Translations under genes and position numbers: made by a program
The notes under the pieces: generated by a model
Database searches by the model: none
Told to the model about the DNA's origin: nothing
Seen by the model: the letters and a program-made list of their open reading frames with translations, nothing else
Assembly (NCBI RefSeq): GCF_000758625.1
Contig: NZ_CP009283.1
Span: 1,127,501-1,191,500, forward strand
Origin: Paenibacillus sp. FSL R7-0273
Lineage (GTDB): Bacteria > Bacillota > Bacilli > Paenibacillales > Paenibacillaceae
Reading direction: 5' to 3'
DNA length: 64,000 nucleotides
Shown here: piece after piece, positions 42,068 to 53,538 of the stretch
How the letters are laid out: each line of letters starts with the position of its first letter
Position numbering within the stretch: the stretch's first letter is position 1

Positions 42068-43003
42068 ATGGAAACCGTTACTAAGCTGCAGAAACGCCGT
42101 CCCCGTAAGCCTTCCCGTATTCATGCAAGCGAGGCGCGCACCGCATATATCTGTCTGATTCCTGCTTTTCTGGGACTGATCTTTCTGACGTACCTTCCGC
42201 TTGCGGGAGTTCTGGGGATCAGCCTGACGAACTGGACCGGGCTGAAGAGCCCGGAGTTTATCGGCCTGGATAACTATATCAAGCTGTTTACAACCGATCC
42301 TTACATCAAGGATTCGATCCTGGCGACGCTTTATTTTGCAGGCTTATCGGTGGCCGGAAGCATGGTCTATTCGCTGTTCATCGCTATGCTGCTTAACCGT
42401 AAAATTCCGGCAAGAGGCTTTTTCAGGGCTGTGTTTTATGTGCCGTATGTGTTGCCGGCTACTGCCATCTACGTAGGCTGGTCCTGGCTTTATGAGGGGA
42501 ACTTCGGCTTTTTTAACTACCTGCTCTCCGAGCTGGGCCTGAATAAAATCCTCTTTATCGCCGATTCCAGCTATGTCGTGCCTTCACTTTCCCTGATTTC
42601 GGTCTGGCTCGCCGGCAATCTGATCGTTATCTTTCTGGCCGGGCTGCAGAATGTGCCGGTGGTATACCATGAAGCAGCGGAGATGGATGGAGCAAATGGC
42701 TGGAAGCGCTTCCTGCATATCACCCTGCCGTGCATGACACCGATCATTTTTTATAATCTGCTGATGAGCCTGATTGCCAATCTCCAGATCGTTACACCGG
42801 CGCTGGCCTTAACCAATGGGGGGCCGGGTAACTCGTCGCGGTTCCTGACCTATCTGATGTACGATCAGGCCTTTGTAAATTACAAGCTGGGTTACGCCTG
42901 CGCGACCACGCTGATTATTTTCGCAATTCTTGCTGTCTTTACCACGGTGCTGTTCAAAACGTCCGGACGGTGGATTTTTAACGAGGGAGGCGACGACAAA
43001 TGA
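42068..43003 (+). CDS. Sugar ABC transporter permease (MalF/UgpA type)
   Basis: A 311-residue integral membrane protein with about six helices. A basic cytoplasmic N-terminus leads to AYICLIPAFLGLIFLTYLPL, and the ATPase-docking EAA motif is EAAEMDGANGWKRFLHITLP. It forms the transmembrane heterodimer with the next gene product, whose start overlaps its stop by four bases. GAGGGAGAGCGAGAT precedes the ATG. Confidence 0.93.
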   Translation: METVTKLQKRRPRKPSRIHASEARTAYICLIPAFLGLIFLTYLPLAGVLGISLTNWTGLKSPEFIGLDNYIKLFTTDPYIKDSILATLYFAGLSVAGSMVYSLFIAMLLNRKIPARGFFRAVFYVPYVLPATAIYVGWSWLYEGNFGFFNYLLSELGLNKILFIADSSYVVPSLSLISVWLAGNLIVIFLAGLQNVPVVYHEAAEMDGANGWKRFLHITLPCMTPIIFYNLLMSLIANLQIVTPALALTNGGPGNSSRFLTYLMYDQAFVNYKLGYACATTLIIFAILAVFTTVLFKTSGRWIFNEGGDDK

Positions 43004-43869
43004 GCGTGGCTGCATACGGCAGACTAAAAAGCAAAAAACGCAGAAACAGGATAATGAACCTTGTAACCTTCGCCGCCGTCGTATTGCTTGCGTTGATCGC
43101 CTTTTTCCCGATCTGGTGGATTTTCCGCACCTCGCTCATGACAAATGCTGAAATCTACCGTTATCCCCCTTCGCTGTTGCCGGATAAATGGCTGTTTTCC
43201 AACTACGGGAAGACGCTGGAGGTCTTTAAATTCTGGAAGTACCTGTGGAACACGATGGTTATTATCACCCCCTCCTGTCTGGCAGGTACCTTTACAGCTA
43301 CGCTGTGCGGATATGCCTTTGCGAGGCTGCGGTTTAGAGGGAAAAGCCTGCTCTGGGCGCTGTGCGTAGGCTCCATGCTGCTGCCGGCAATGGTCACGCT
43401 TATTCCGCTGTATATCGGCTGGACGCGGGGGCTGGGCTTCAATGACAGCTACTGGCCGTTGATTCTGCCTTATTTCTGCGGGGGCGGCGCCTTTAACATC
43501 TTCCTGATCCGCCAGTTTATTGTGTCGATTCCGCGCGAGCTTGATCAGGCGGGAACCATCGACGGTGCTGGCTATTTCCGGATTCTGTTCAGCATCATTA
43601 TGCCGGCCATCCGTCCGGCCATGATCGTTGTTGCGCTCTTTATTTTCATCGGGCTATGGAATGATCTGCTGCAGCAGATGATCTATATTAACTCCAGCGA
43701 TAAGTATACGATTGCGCTCGGTCTGACTAACTTTAGAGGCCAGCTCAAAAGTGACTGGCCGCTGACAATGGCCGCGACTTGTCTTTCCTTTGCTCCAGGC
43801 GTCATCTTCTACCTGATTGGCCAAAAATATTTTGTAGAGGGAATCACGCTTACCGGATTAAAAAATTAG
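43000..43869 (+). CDS. Carbohydrate ABC transporter permease (MalG/UgpE type)
   Basis: A 289-residue second permease subunit with six helices. The EAA loop reads PRELDQAGTIDGAGYFRILFS, as in MalG-type proteins, and the C-terminus ends FVEGITLTGLKN. The ATG overlaps the preceding stop (ATGA) with GAGGGAGG upstream. The giant SLH protein gene follows after 15 bases, so all four genes are probably one transcript. Confidence 0.93.
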   Translation: MSVAAYGRLKSKKRRNRIMNLVTFAAVVLLALIAFFPIWWIFRTSLMTNAEIYRYPPSLLPDKWLFSNYGKTLEVFKFWKYLWNTMVIITPSCLAGTFTATLCGYAFARLRFRGKSLLWALCVGSMLLPAMVTLIPLYIGWTRGLGFNDSYWPLILPYFCGGGAFNIFLIRQFIVSIPRELDQAGTIDGAGYFRILFSIIMPAIRPAMIVVALFIFIGLWNDLLQQMIYINSSDKYTIALGLTNFRGQLKSDWPLTMAATCLSFAPGVIFYLIGQKYFVEGITLTGLKN

Positions 43870-43884
43870 TCCGAACGGGAGGTT

Positions 43885-46800
43885 ATGATGGGAATGATTA
43901 CACGAAAACTGAAGCCGCTGGCGGTTGCGCTGCTGATGCTTATCCAGGCAGTCCCTCTCTATGCAGGTGCAGAATCCGCGGCAGGTGCAGAGCTGCTGGC
44001 AGCCGCAGTAAAGAACGATATCTCTAATGCCAGCCTGTCTGCCAAGGTCGGTGATCTGGGCCAGATTGAGGAGCTGTACATTAACAATAACCCCGCCAAT
44101 AAAAAAGGGGCGCCGATCAATTTTGTGCTGCCGAACACGACATCACCGCAGAATGATGTCCAGCACCAGTGGATGGGTGAGATGATTTTTGCTTACCGCA
44201 CGGGTGACAGTGCACAATTCCCCGACAACAGAGACGGCTTTACAGAAGTGGATACCAATAAAACGCTGGCCGCAGGCGGATCAACCAGAGTTTCCACCAT
44301 CAACCCGGATAACCCTTATATCAAAAAGACGGCCTCCGCAGACGGCAAAAAGGTAGAAGTCAGCTTCACGGGACAGAGCCTGGATTCCACAGCCCAGCGG
44401 GTGATGAAGGGCTTTGACGTCAAGTCGGTATTTGATATGGATACCGAAGACGGCTCGCTGCTGTGGGAAATCACGCTGAAGAACAAGAGCAGCAAATATA
44501 TTGAGTTCGGTGATATCGGCCTGCCGATGCCCTGGAACAACAAATACCGGACCTTATCCGATACTTACGATGACCGCGTAACTGTGCATAATTTTGCCGG
44601 GGCAGACAGCGGATATTCCTATGCGATCCGTACCAGCGGGGAAGGCAACTTCATGCTGTTCAGCCCTGTGCCGGAGAGCGGCGCGCGGATCGAATATGTG
44701 GACTACTGGATGCAGGAAAGCGGAGAGCTGCGTGCCGGCAATACCTTCGCGAACTGGACCGGCGACAGCGGCGGCTGGTATCCGGGGCTGAATGTGCTGT
44801 ATATCCACTCAAAGGACATCCAGAAGACCGGACGGGGCTATTACACCGATGCCTCCAGCCTGGTGCTGGGACCGGATCAGGAGAAGACATATAAGTTCAA
44901 ATTCTCCGCCGTCCGGGCAGGCGACAATACGCCGCAGGCTAATGCCCAGAGCCCCAACAACAGCTCCACCTCGATGGAAGACCGTGAGGCCAATCTTCGT
45001 TCTATCCTGTACAAGTCAGGCATGATCGATGCCGTGGCGGTGCCGGGCTTCCAGACAGCGATTAATATGCCAGCCAAGCTGGATCTGCACTATGACGACA
45101 GCCTTATCGACGTACAGTCGATCGATATCCAGAATGTTGACGAGAATGATCCGTTTGACGAAGAGCATATCCCGGATATCAAGCCCGGCAAAACAAGAGC
45201 GGAGATGGTCAACAACTCCCGCACAGGCCGCGGCCTGGCTGACGGGAATCCGGGCTACGATGAAGCATACGAGTTCGTAGAGACAAAGGTAGTTGACGGT
45301 GAACAGCATCATATCTATTCGCTGAAGTTCGGTTCCATCGGCAATAACAGTGTGCGTGTGAATTACAGGCTGAAGGTTGGCGATGAATGGGTCGATAAAT
45401 TCACCCAGTATGAATTCAATGTGCTGGCTGAGCTGGACCAGACCTCGGAGGCCCACTCTACGTTTATGGTGGAGCAGACGCAGGATAAGGACCCGGACAG
45501 TCCGACTTACGGCAACTATTTTGACTGGTATCTCACCGGCGGCCTCGATAAGAACACCAGCCACTGGGGGGACGACTGGAGCCACGATAATATCAATTTC
45601 ATGACGATGAAAAATGTGCTTGATCCCGATCCCGCTGAAATCAGCTCCATCGAAACGTACCTGATCGACTTCATGTGGGAACGGTATATGAAAAATACAC
45701 AGAAAAGCTATACGGTAGCGAACTATCTTAGAGATTCGGGGGCTTTTACGGATAAAGAGCAGCCGTATACCCGGGCGTTCTCGGAAATGATGGAAGCGAC
45801 CGGCTTCTTCAACATGTACCGGATTCAGAAGGCCTACCCGAGCCTGATTGAGTACCGGGAGTCCCCGCAATATTATCTGGAAAAAGCCTACGGCATCTAC
45901 TACAACCGGGTGTCCAGCGGAGCAATCGGATTCTACGGAGAGCAGCAGATCCCGGATATGATCGAGGCGCTGAAGGAAGAGGGCATGCTGGCTGAGTCAG
46001 CCAATCTGCAGCGGAAGTTCGCCCTGGATAAAGGCCGCAATATGACCAATGCCAATTATCCTTACGGCTCCGAGTTTGAGTATGATAACACCGGGGAGGA
46101 AGGGGCATATGCGGCAGCCAAGGCGCTGCGCACCTACTATCCGAACGACGGACGCGCAGCGGCAGCCGAACAAAGCATGGAAATGGCGGACTGGAAGACA
46201 CGCGCCATGCGCGGCATCCAGCCTACCTGGTTCCATTATTCCGTACCGGTATTCCGCGGCGGCGAAGGCTGGTGGAATTTCCAGTACACCGCCTCACTGG
46301 CAGGCTATATTATGGATGACTGGCTGCGCTATGAGGATGACGGAAGATCGGAGGAGCAGACCGCCATCGCCCAGCAGCGCAACTATGCAGCGAAGATTTC
46401 CAACTTTAACGCCGTCAACATGGGGCAGATAGCCGCGCAGTCTGTGGGCAGCACCTCCTGGAGATATTCCATGTACAAGGGAGGAACCGGCACCAAGGAC
46501 GTCTTCGACGGCGGCTCGCGGGTGATGAATAACGGCTGGAATGATTTTTCCGGCGAAGCGGAGGAAGGCCTGTACGGTTCCCTGCTCAGCATCAGTGCCG
46601 ATATTGTGACCGATCCGGTATTCGGGCTGTTCGGATACGGCGCCCTGGTTACGGACGGAGGAGACAGCTATCAGATCACGCCAAAAGACGGGTTCGGCAG
46701 ACGGATCAATCTGCTGGATGAGAAGCTGTATCTGGTGTCCGGGAACGATAAGGTGACAAGCGCGGATATCCGCAAAGACGGTAAAGCTTTTACCCTGCAG

Positions 46801-49800
46801 CTTGAGAATACGACGGAGAAGGAGCATGCTTCGCGGATTACCTTTGACGGGGCGGGCATCGGGAACGGCTACTATACAATCAAGCTGGATGGTGCAGATG
46901 CCGGACAGTTCTATGTACAGAACAATAAAGGTACGGCCATGTTCCATATGAGCAGCGCAAAGACGGCTGAGCTGGTCATCGAAAAGGCGGATACCGGCGA
47001 AAATGAAGCTCCGCAGGTGACGGCAAAGGTTGCAGTGCAAAAGCCGCAGGCGCTGATTCCGTTTATGCTTAACGGCATTGTAACCGATGACGGTGCGCCG
47101 GGCGGCAGCCTCACCTACCAGTGGGATATTGTCAGCACGCCGGAAGGCGGCAAGCTCACCTTCGATCATCCGAAGGCAAACATTACACAGGCTACGGGTT
47201 CAAAAGAAGGCACCTATACGTTACGGCTTACCGCAGGTGACGGGGCGAAGACCGGCTCCGGCGAGGTGACCTTCCAGCTGGCTGCGCCGCCTGAGAAGCA
47301 GCCTCCGGTGATCAGCCAGGTGACTGCCGTTCAGGATGTGGCGAACAACAGCATCGTCATATTGTCCGGCTCGGCCGTTCCCGATCCGGTGCACAGCGCC
47401 GTATTCGAGCCGGAGCTGACCTATGCGTGGACGGTTAAGCAGAAGCCGGAGGGTGCCGGTGAGGTTACTTTTGTCGCCGGTAATAAAGAGACAGCGTATG
47501 CCCGCGTCAGCAAGGCAGGCACTTATGTGTTTACCTTTACGGCGTCAGACGATGACAAACAAGGCAGCAAGGATGTCACAATTGAGATTAAAGAGGACAC
47601 AGTGAACACCTACCGGGCACTCAGTACAGTGACCAAAAAGGATACAGCCCCAGTTCTACCGGGTAAGGTAAATGTCCTGTCGGAAGACGGCTACGGGGAG
47701 CGGGACATTCAGTGGGAGGCTATTGATCCGGCCAGCTATGGAGCTGCGGGTCAGTTTGAAGCCAAAGGCATAGTCATAGATAGCGATATTGAGGTGCGCG
47801 CTACTGTATACGTCGTGAATTCCGGGCTGTCAAATGCCGCGCTGACCGCTAAACCGTCCGCCAGCTTCTCCGGCGGTGACGGGTATCCGGAAGCGATGAA
47901 CAACGGCATCGAGCCCAAAAGCTCAGGCGATTTCTCGCCGAACCGCGGGGCACCGAACAGCGCCTGGCATAACTGGGGCCGGGAAGGAGATCCGGCCTGG
48001 GTAACATACGAATGGGATCAGCCGTTTCTCGCCTCTTCCATGGATGTCTATGTATTCCAGGACGGCGGCGGAAACTTCCGTCCGAAGGAGATGCAGCTGA
48101 TGCTCCGTGACGGGGACGGCAAATGGTATACCCCGAGAGCCGTGAAGGGGCTTGGCAATGAGCTTAACAAATACAACACAACCACCTTTGAGCCTGCCTA
48201 TATTACAGGCGTGCGGATGGATATGAAGCCAGCCGCCAATGGAAGCGGGATTCTGGAATGGAAGGTCTACGGCTATACAGGTGCGGTCGATAAGGCAGAG
48301 CTGATCAAGCTGTATAACTATGTTAATACTTTGAACGCTGCTAACTTTGACGCACCGGGTCTTGCACCGGTTGAGGCTGCGAAGGCTGATGCTTCCGCTG
48401 TGATTAAAAATCTGGCTGCCACAGACGGCGAAGTTACCCTAGCGCTTGAAAAGCTGCTGACAGACTTGCGTCTGCTCAGCCCGCATGATAACAATATGGC
48501 CTATCTGGCCAATGTATCATCCAGCTACACTTCGCCTTGGGAAAGTCTTGCCGCAGTGAATGACGGGAAAAAGACAGGCACTAATCTGCCGCACTGGGGA
48601 ACCTGGGGCAATGCAGGGGCAGCGGAATGGGTGCAGTATGACTGGCCGCAGGGCGCTGTAATCCAAAACTCCAATCTGGTGCTGTGGTCAGATGCAGGCG
48701 GAATCACGCCGCCTACCAAGTACGTGTATTCTTACATTCCACTGAACAGTGTAACGAATGAATGGGTTACAGCCGGAACAGTCACCGAGGGCATCAAGGT
48801 GGTTGAGCATAATCCCGCAGAATCCGTGAATCCGTACGGGTTCGATCCGGTGCTTGAGGTTAAGGCGCTGCGGGTTACGATGACGAAGCAGTCAGCAGCG
48901 GGCGACAATGGAGTGGGCTTATGGGAATGGGAGGTAAGCCGTCCGGAAGGGCAGAAGCAGGAACAGGTGCCGCCGTCTGCTGAAGAGGTTAAAGGTGTGG
49001 ATGTCAGTGCAGCTGACGCTAAGGACGGGAAGCTCACCGGCGTGTCCTCCGGGATGGAATACCGGAAACAGGGAGCCGGTACAGAGCTCTGGACGGCCAT
49101 CACAGGTACAGAGATCACAGGACTTGACGCCGGAACCTATGAGGTGAGATTTAAGGAAACGGCCACGCATAAAGCGAGTCCATTCCTTGAAGTTGTCATT
49201 GAAAGTCCGGCTGTAGAACCGACACCGACAGCGACAGCAACGCCGACAGCGACACCGGAGCCGACAGCAACAGCAACGCCGACAGCGACGCCATTGCCGA
49301 CAGCGACACCGGAGCCGACAGCAACAGCAACGCCGACAGCGACGCCATTGCCGACAGCGACGGCAACGCCGACAGCGACACCAACGCCGACAGCGACGCC
49401 AACGCCGACAGCGACGCCAGCGCCGACAGCGACGCCAACGCCGACAGCGACACCAGCGCCGACAACGACAGCAACGCCGACAGCGACAGCGACGCCAACG
49501 CCGACAGCGACACCAGCGCCGACAGTGACGCCGGAGCCGACAGCGACACCAGAGCCGACAGCGACAGCAACGCCGGAGCCGACAGCAACACCAGCGCCAA
49601 CCTCACCGCCGGCAACAGTGTACGTACCGGCACCGGCTCCTGAGACCAACACTGTTGAAGGAGCTGTAATCAAGGCTTCAGCACTGAAGCTCGATCCGGT
49701 GACCGGCATAGCGGCCGGGCTATCAATCAGTCAGGAGGACATCAATAAAGCATTGGCCAACGCCAAAGCTGACAGCGATGGAGTAAAGACTGTGAGAGTG

Positions 49801-50835
49801 GCAGTTCCGGTGATGGAAGGCGCAGGCGGATATACGGTTAAGCTTCCTGCCGCTGCACTGCGCTCGGATACAGCAAATGTGTTAATAGAGGTCGTAACAG
49901 GCTCCGGTACGATACTTGTGCCTTCCGCAATACTAAATCAGGCGGCTGCAGATGCCAAAATTGTTGAACTGACTATAGGTAGCGCCGGCAGCACTATGCT
50001 TGATCCTGTTACCCAAAGCATGGCCGGCAGCAGACCAGTAATCAGTGTAGCTGTCAAAATAGACGGAACAGCAGTAGCCGGGAATGCCTTGGATACACCA
50101 GTTGAAATACGGATTCCGTATCTTCCTTCGCTTCATGAGCTGGTTACTTCCGGATACCTGACTGTATGGCATATTGATGCAGACGGAAAGCCGGCTCAGA
50201 TCAGGCACGCCAAATATGATGCTGCTAAAAAGGCGGTAGTATTTAACACTACTCAGCCTGGTACGTATGCTGTTGCTTACACCCATAAGAGCTTCAGTGA
50301 TGTAGCACCGGATGCCTGGTACCGGCCAGCGGTAGAAACAATGGCCTCCAAGGGCTTCATAGACGGGAGCTCGTCTACAGACTTTAGCCCGGACAGCACG
50401 GTTACGAGAATCGAGTATTTGGCATGGCTGGTACGAACACTGGGCCTGTCAGCGGATTTTAATGCGAACTTCAGCGATATTCATGCAACTAACCAGTATT
50501 ATGAGGAAATTGGTATTGCCAGAGCCCTCGGAATTACGGTAGGCTTCGGCGGCAACTTTAATCCCGGTGCGGAGATCACCAGACAGGATATAGCTGTAAT
50601 GACCATGAGAGCGTTGCGTGCAGCAGATCCTCTATTTCAGGCCGGTATCTCCGGAGACCTCAAGGAATTCACAGATAGCGGCCAAGTCGCTGGATATGCA
50701 GCGGAAGATCTGTCTGCAATGGTTAAGCTCGGATTCATTAACGGGCAGGGCAATGCAGCTCTGAATCCTAAAGGCGTTACCACCAGAGCCCAAGCTGCGC
50801 AGGTGCTGTATAAGATTTATCAGCAGCTGCAATGA
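43885..50835 (+). CDS. Giant SLH-anchored multidomain surface protein, probably glycan-active (DUF5695-like N-terminus)
   Basis: A 2316-residue exported protein. After a signal peptide (to about residue 30) comes a roughly 1000-residue region that I tentatively place in the DUF5695 group (beta-sandwich, then a helical Trp/Tyr-rich part such as [19 protein letters not shown]). Two PKD/Ig-like domains follow (about 1038-1132 and 1138-1237), an Ig-4-like segment (1239-1311), a discoidin-like domain (1316-1468), a FIVAR-like helical pair (1469-1532), a second discoidin-like domain (1537-1690), an Ig-like piece, and a Thr/Pro repeat linker (1776-1910). After a beta domain, three SLH repeats (2135-2316) close it. 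SLH repeats bind pyruvylated cell-wall polymer. Three ATGs crowd the ribosome site GGGAGG; the first is given. Encoded with a sugar importer, so carbohydrate binding or processing is inferred. Confidence 0.85.
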   Translation: MMGMITRKLKPLAVALLMLIQAVPLYAGAESAAGAELLAAAVKNDISNASLSAKVGDLGQIEELYINNNPANKKGAPINFVLPNTTSPQNDVQHQWMGEMIFAYRTGDSAQFPDNRDGFTEVDTNKTLAAGGSTRVSTINPDNPYIKKTASADGKKVEVSFTGQSLDSTAQRVMKGFDVKSVFDMDTEDGSLLWEITLKNKSSKYIEFGDIGLPMPWNNKYRTLSDTYDDRVTVHNFAGADSGYSYAIRTSGEGNFMLFSPVPESGARIEYVDYWMQESGELRAGNTFANWTGDSGGWYPGLNVLYIHSKDIQKTGRGYYTDASSLVLGPDQEKTYKFKFSAVRAGDNTPQANAQSPNNSSTSMEDREANLRSILYKSGMIDAVAVPGFQTAINMPAKLDLHYDDSLIDVQSIDIQNVDENDPFDEEHIPDIKPGKTRAEMVNNSRTGRGLADGNPGYDEAYEFVETKVVDGEQHHIYSLKFGSIGNNSVRVNYRLKVGDEWVDKFTQYEFNVLAELDQTSEAHSTFMVEQTQDKDPDSPTYGNYFDWYLTGGLDKNTSHWGDDWSHDNINFMTMKNVLDPDPAEISSIETYLIDFMWERYMKNTQKSYTVANYLRDSGAFTDKEQPYTRAFSEMMEATGFFNMYRIQKAYPSLIEYRESPQYYLEKAYGIYYNRVSSGAIGFYGEQQIPDMIEALKEEGMLAESANLQRKFALDKGRNMTNANYPYGSEFEYDNTGEEGAYAAAKALRTYYPNDGRAAAAEQSMEMADWKTRAMRGIQPTWFHYSVPVFRGGEGWWNFQYTASLAGYIMDDWLRYEDDGRSEEQTAIAQQRNYAAKISNFNAVNMGQIAAQSVGSTSWRYSMYKGGTGTKDVFDGGSRVMNNGWNDFSGEAEEGLYGSLLSISADIVTDPVFGLFGYGALVTDGGDSYQITPKDGFGRRINLLDEKLYLVSGNDKVTSADIRKDGKAFTLQLENTTEKEHASRITFDGAGIGNGYYTIKLDGADAGQFYVQNNKGTAMFHMSSAKTAELVIEKADTGENEAPQVTAKVAVQKPQALIPFMLNGIVTDDGAPGGSLTYQWDIVSTPEGGKLTFDHPKANITQATGSKEGTYTLRLTAGDGAKTGSGEVTFQLAAPPEKQPPVISQVTAVQDVANNSIVILSGSAVPDPVHSAVFEPELTYAWTVKQKPEGAGEVTFVAGNKETAYARVSKAGTYVFTFTASDDDKQGSKDVTIEIKEDTVNTYRALSTVTKKDTAPVLPGKVNVLSEDGYGERDIQWEAIDPASYGAAGQFEAKGIVIDSDIEVRATVYVVNSGLSNAALTAKPSASFSGGDGYPEAMNNGIEPKSSGDFSPNRGAPNSAWHNWGREGDPAWVTYEWDQPFLASSMDVYVFQDGGGNFRPKEMQLMLRDGDGKWYTPRAVKGLGNELNKYNTTTFEPAYITGVRMDMKPAANGSGILEWKVYGYTGAVDKAELIKLYNYVNTLNAANFDAPGLAPVEAAKADASAVIKNLAATDGEVTLALEKLLTDLRLLSPHDNNMAYLANVSSSYTSPWESLAAVNDGKKTGTNLPHWGTWGNAGAAEWVQYDWPQGAVIQNSNLVLWSDAGGITPPTKYVYSYIPLNSVTNEWVTAGTVTEGIKVVEHNPAESVNPYGFDPVLEVKALRVTMTKQSAAGDNGVGLWEWEVSRPEGQKQEQVPPSAEEVKGVDVSAADAKDGKLTGVSSGMEYRKQGAGTELWTAITGTEITGLDAGTYEVRFKETATHKASPFLEVVIESPAVEPTPTATATPTATPEPTATATPTATPLPTATPEPTATATPTATPLPTATATPTATPTPTATPTPTATPAPTATPTPTATPAPTTTATPTATATPTPTATPAPTVTPEPTATPEPTATATPEPTATPAPTSPPATVYVPAPAPETNTVEGAVIKASALKLDPVTGIAAGLSISQEDINKALANAKADSDGVKTVRVAVPVMEGAGGYTVKLPAAALRSDTANVLIEVVTGSGTILVPSAILNQAAADAKIVELTIGSAGSTMLDPVTQSMAGSRPVISVAVKIDGTAVAGNALDTPVEIRIPYLPSLHELVTSGYLTVWHIDADGKPAQIRHAKYDAAKKAVVFNTTQPGTYAVAYTHKSFSDVAPDAWYRPAVETMASKGFIDGSSSTDFSPDSTVTRIEYLAWLVRTLGLSADFNANFSDIHATNQYYEEIGIARALGITVGFGGNFNPGAEITRQDIAVMTMRALRAADPLFQAGISGDLKEFTDSGQVAGYAAEDLSAMVKLGFINGQGNAALNPKGVTTRAQAAQVLYKIYQQLQ
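49210..49613. repeat. Thr-Pro-Thr-Ala coding repeats in the SLH protein linker
   Basis: About 400 bases of CCGACAGCGACA-type short repeats encode a [12 protein letters not shown] linker of roughly 135 residues. Within it a block of about 54 bases containing GCGACGCCATTGCCGACAG is duplicated almost exactly. The reverse strand is open too but is only the mirror of the repeat. Confidence 0.9.
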
Positions 50836-50855
50836 TGGGCAGCCAGCAATAAATA

Positions 50856-50900
50856 AAGCGGCTTTGCTCCCGTGTTACGGGACCAAAGCCGCTTCTTTTT
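50856..50900. terminator. Bidirectional terminator after the SLH protein gene
   Basis: AAGCGGCTTTG (50856-50866) pairs perfectly with CAAAGCCGCTT (50884-50894), followed by CTTTTT. It lies between converging genes. Confidence 0.9.
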
Positions 50901-50908
50901 GACTGCTG

Positions 50909-51418
50909 CTACAGCTTCTTGTAATAAAGCACCGTTGTATCGAGTCCGCCCTCAGCAGAGATAGCGAAATCGGGGATTCTGCCTGCCTCTATGTATCCCC
51001 GCGAAAGATAGAGCAGGTTCGAAGGATCGCCTTCCCGCGTATCGAGGACAATCAGGGTCCGGCCGTGTGCAACCGCGGCCTGCTCAGCCGCATCGATCAG
51101 CAGGCCCGCGATGCCCTTGCGGCGGTGAGCGGGATGAACCATCAGCTTGGCCAGCTCGGCCCGGTGTGCCCCGTTCGGCTTAAGCGCCAGATGGAGCTGA
51201 ACGGTACCGACAATGGCTTCGCCTTCCATAGCAACCCAGAGCAGTACACCGGGACCGTGCACTCCCTGCCAGTATTCAGCTGCCTCAGCTTCAGCGAGCG
51301 GCGGGAGGAAGCCGATTGAGGCGCCGTCCTCCACCGTGTCGGTCAGCAGCTGATTTAGCTGGAATCCGCTATCCGGCGTTAAGCCGTCCAAAGGAATAAC
51401 AGAAATATTCTCACTCAT
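50909..51418 (-). CDS. GNAT family N-acetyltransferase
   Basis: A 169-residue acetyl-CoA-dependent acyltransferase. Motif A with the pyrophosphate-binding RRKGIAG lies in LAKLMVHPAHRRKGIAGLL, preceded by the strand IVGTVQLHLALK and followed by LDTREGDPSNLLYLSRGY of motif B. The substrate is unknown. AAAGGAC lies seven bases before ATG 51418. Single gene, convergent with the SLH protein. Confidence 0.9.
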   Translation of the reverse strand: MSENISVIPLDGLTPDSGFQLNQLLTDTVEDGASIGFLPPLAEAEAAEYWQGVHGPGVLLWVAMEGEAIVGTVQLHLALKPNGAHRAELAKLMVHPAHRRKGIAGLLIDAAEQAAVAHGRTLIVLDTREGDPSNLLYLSRGYIEAGRIPDFAISAEGGLDTTVLYYKKL

Positions 51419-51700
51419 GGTATAAGTCCTTTCTCATACTGGATGTGGGGCTGCATTTATTTTGAATTTAACATAAGCTTCATTATACCTGTGTCATTAA
51501 AGTTTACAAATATATTTTTTATCGATAAATATATGATACGTTCATGTCAGTTATAAAGGTGATTCTGACGGGCTTTTTCACTGCCCGGCCGGTTAGGTGA
51601 AGGGGGAATGCTAGAGATTTACAGTGATTTTTCGCATGCAGGGCCTGGATGTATCCCTTATAATAAATGAAATTTAAAAGCCTTCTGAGGGGGATGGAGA

Positions 51701-53536
51701 ATGCGGCGGTGGAATAATCTCACTTATCAGAGCAAGCTGATGCTCGCCTTCTTCCTGTTAGGTATTATACCGTCAATGGTGATCGGCACGATGGCTTATT
51801 TTAAATCGGTCGGGACACTGGAAGCGCGGGTCAATGAGGATTTGGGTGTTATCGCCGGGCAACTGAATGAAGCGATCCAGCGGCAGGTTGAGGATGTGGA
51901 CCGGTTCAGCACCTTCCCTTATTTTACACCGGAAATCTTTCAGATTCTGAATCAGCCGTACGTGCCTCGTGACCAGTGGAGCTATCAGGAGATTGAGAGC
52001 CAGCAGCAGTTTGCCAAGCTTCTTGTCACATATCCTTCGATCTTTTCCACGATTCAGGGTCTCGTCTTCTACAGCAGCACAGGCAACACTTACGGGTACA
52101 GGGTCAGCGACAGGTCATCCATTAATGAGGCGGTCAGTCCGGAGAATGAAGAGTGGTACCGGGAGACGCTGAGCCGTGACGGAGGGATCGCTATATCCGG
52201 ATTGAGGCTGGAAAAGCAGTTCAACAGCGCTCCTTTTCAGACGATTACGGCTTCGAGAGTACTGCTGAATGATGATTTTACGCCTGCGGGTGTGGTGGCG
52301 GTGGATATCCGGCCGGATTTTATGGACAAGATTGTCCGTTCCTTTCAGCTGAAAAGCATGCATGTGATGGTGGCTGATGAAAAAGGGGAGCTGATCTACT
52401 CGACTAAGTCCGCTGACAATCAACGGTTTCTCAGTGCTGCTGCCGGGCGGGCGGCGCAAAACGGTGCGGTGCGCGGCATGATTACCGTACCTGCGCTGGG
52501 AGACGGATTGGATGCGGCCACCGGCGTATATGCCTACAGCGAATATCTCGGCTGGACCAGCTATTTGCTGATTGACCGCGGGGAGCTGCTGGGCGATGCC
52601 AATGTCATCCGGAACTTTACGGTTGTTCTGGTACTGATTATTACCGCGCTTGCAGGCTTGCTGTCGCTGCTGCTGGCCAGGGGGCTGGCGAAGCCGATCC
52701 GCAGCCTGATCTCCTCTATGCGTGATGTGGAACGCGGGCTGTTCGTAACTCCGGCCGCTCCGCCCATGCAGGGCGAGATCGGCCAGCTTCATCTCAGCTA
52801 TGTAACCATGGTGAAACGGCTGGGCATCCTGATCGAGTCGATCGAAGAGAAGGAGCGGCAAAAAAGAGAAGCAGAGCTGTACGCACTCCGGGCACGGATT
52901 ACGCCGCATTTTCTGTTTAACACGATCAACTCGATCCGCATGCTGGCTGTACTGCAGCAGTCCGAAGGGATAGCCCGCCTCCTGCAGTCACTCAACAAGC
53001 TGCTGCAGGCCAATATGAAGCTGGACAGTGAGCAGGTTCCGCTGGAGGCTGAGCTTGAGCTGCTGCGGCATTATGTGCGGCTTATGGAGCTCCGGTATAC
53101 GAACCGCTTTGAGGTGGAATGGAAGGTAGACGAGGACATACTGGGAGCGAAGGTGCCGCCGATGATTCTGCAGCCGCTGGCGGAAAATGCGATTTTTCAC
53201 GGGTCTCTGCACAGCGGCGACGGGCTGCTCCAGATTGAGGTCGGAGCGGAAGTGAATCCGGAGGGTACGGAGCTGCTGATCTGGATCAGTGACAACGGGC
53301 AGGGCATTGAGCCGGAAACGCTGGATATGCTGAACGGCGGGGGAGTGCCGCCATCATCGGGAAGAGCCGGTGACAGCATCGGCATCTCCAATGTGCGCGA
53401 CCGTATCCGGCTCCGCTATGGTGAGCCTTATACGCTGAAGCTGGAAAGTACACCCGGAGCAGGAACGAAAGCGCTGCTGCATCTGCCGTATGGGGCGGAG
53501 AACGGTCAGGATAGTCTAAGCAGACTGGGGGAGTGA
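51701..53536 (+). CDS. Sensor histidine kinase (YesM family)
   Basis: A 611-residue membrane sensor. A first helix (residues 13-34), an extracytoplasmic dCache-like domain (about 35-295), a second helix (VVLVLIITALAGLLSLLLA) and a HAMP domain lead to the His_kinase domain. Its phospho-accepting His403 lies in ITPHFLFNTINSIRML. The HATPase_c has NAIFHGS and SDNGQGIEP plus GISNVRDRIRLRYG. The external domain likely senses a sugar or its binding protein. The stop is adjacent to the response regulator start. With it and the ABC genes downstream it forms a typical Paenibacillus sugar-sensing module. Confidence 0.93.
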   Translation: MRRWNNLTYQSKLMLAFFLLGIIPSMVIGTMAYFKSVGTLEARVNEDLGVIAGQLNEAIQRQVEDVDRFSTFPYFTPEIFQILNQPYVPRDQWSYQEIESQQQFAKLLVTYPSIFSTIQGLVFYSSTGNTYGYRVSDRSSINEAVSPENEEWYRETLSRDGGIAISGLRLEKQFNSAPFQTITASRVLLNDDFTPAGVVAVDIRPDFMDKIVRSFQLKSMHVMVADEKGELIYSTKSADNQRFLSAAAGRAAQNGAVRGMITVPALGDGLDAATGVYAYSEYLGWTSYLLIDRGELLGDANVIRNFTVVLVLIITALAGLLSLLLARGLAKPIRSLISSMRDVERGLFVTPAAPPMQGEIGQLHLSYVTMVKRLGILIESIEEKERQKREAELYALRARITPHFLFNTINSIRMLAVLQQSEGIARLLQSLNKLLQANMKLDSEQVPLEAELELLRHYVRLMELRYTNRFEVEWKVDEDILGAKVPPMILQPLAENAIFHGSLHSGDGLLQIEVGAEVNPEGTELLIWISDNGQGIEPETLDMLNGGGVPPSSGRAGDSIGISNVRDRIRLRYGEPYTLKLESTPGAGTKALLHLPYGAENGQDSLSRLGE

Positions 53537-53538
53537 CA

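Noticed and set aside
49137..49709. 190-codon Val/Gly repeat frame antisense to the SLH protein linker
   Set aside because: It is the reverse complement of the Thr-Pro repeat and has no independent support.
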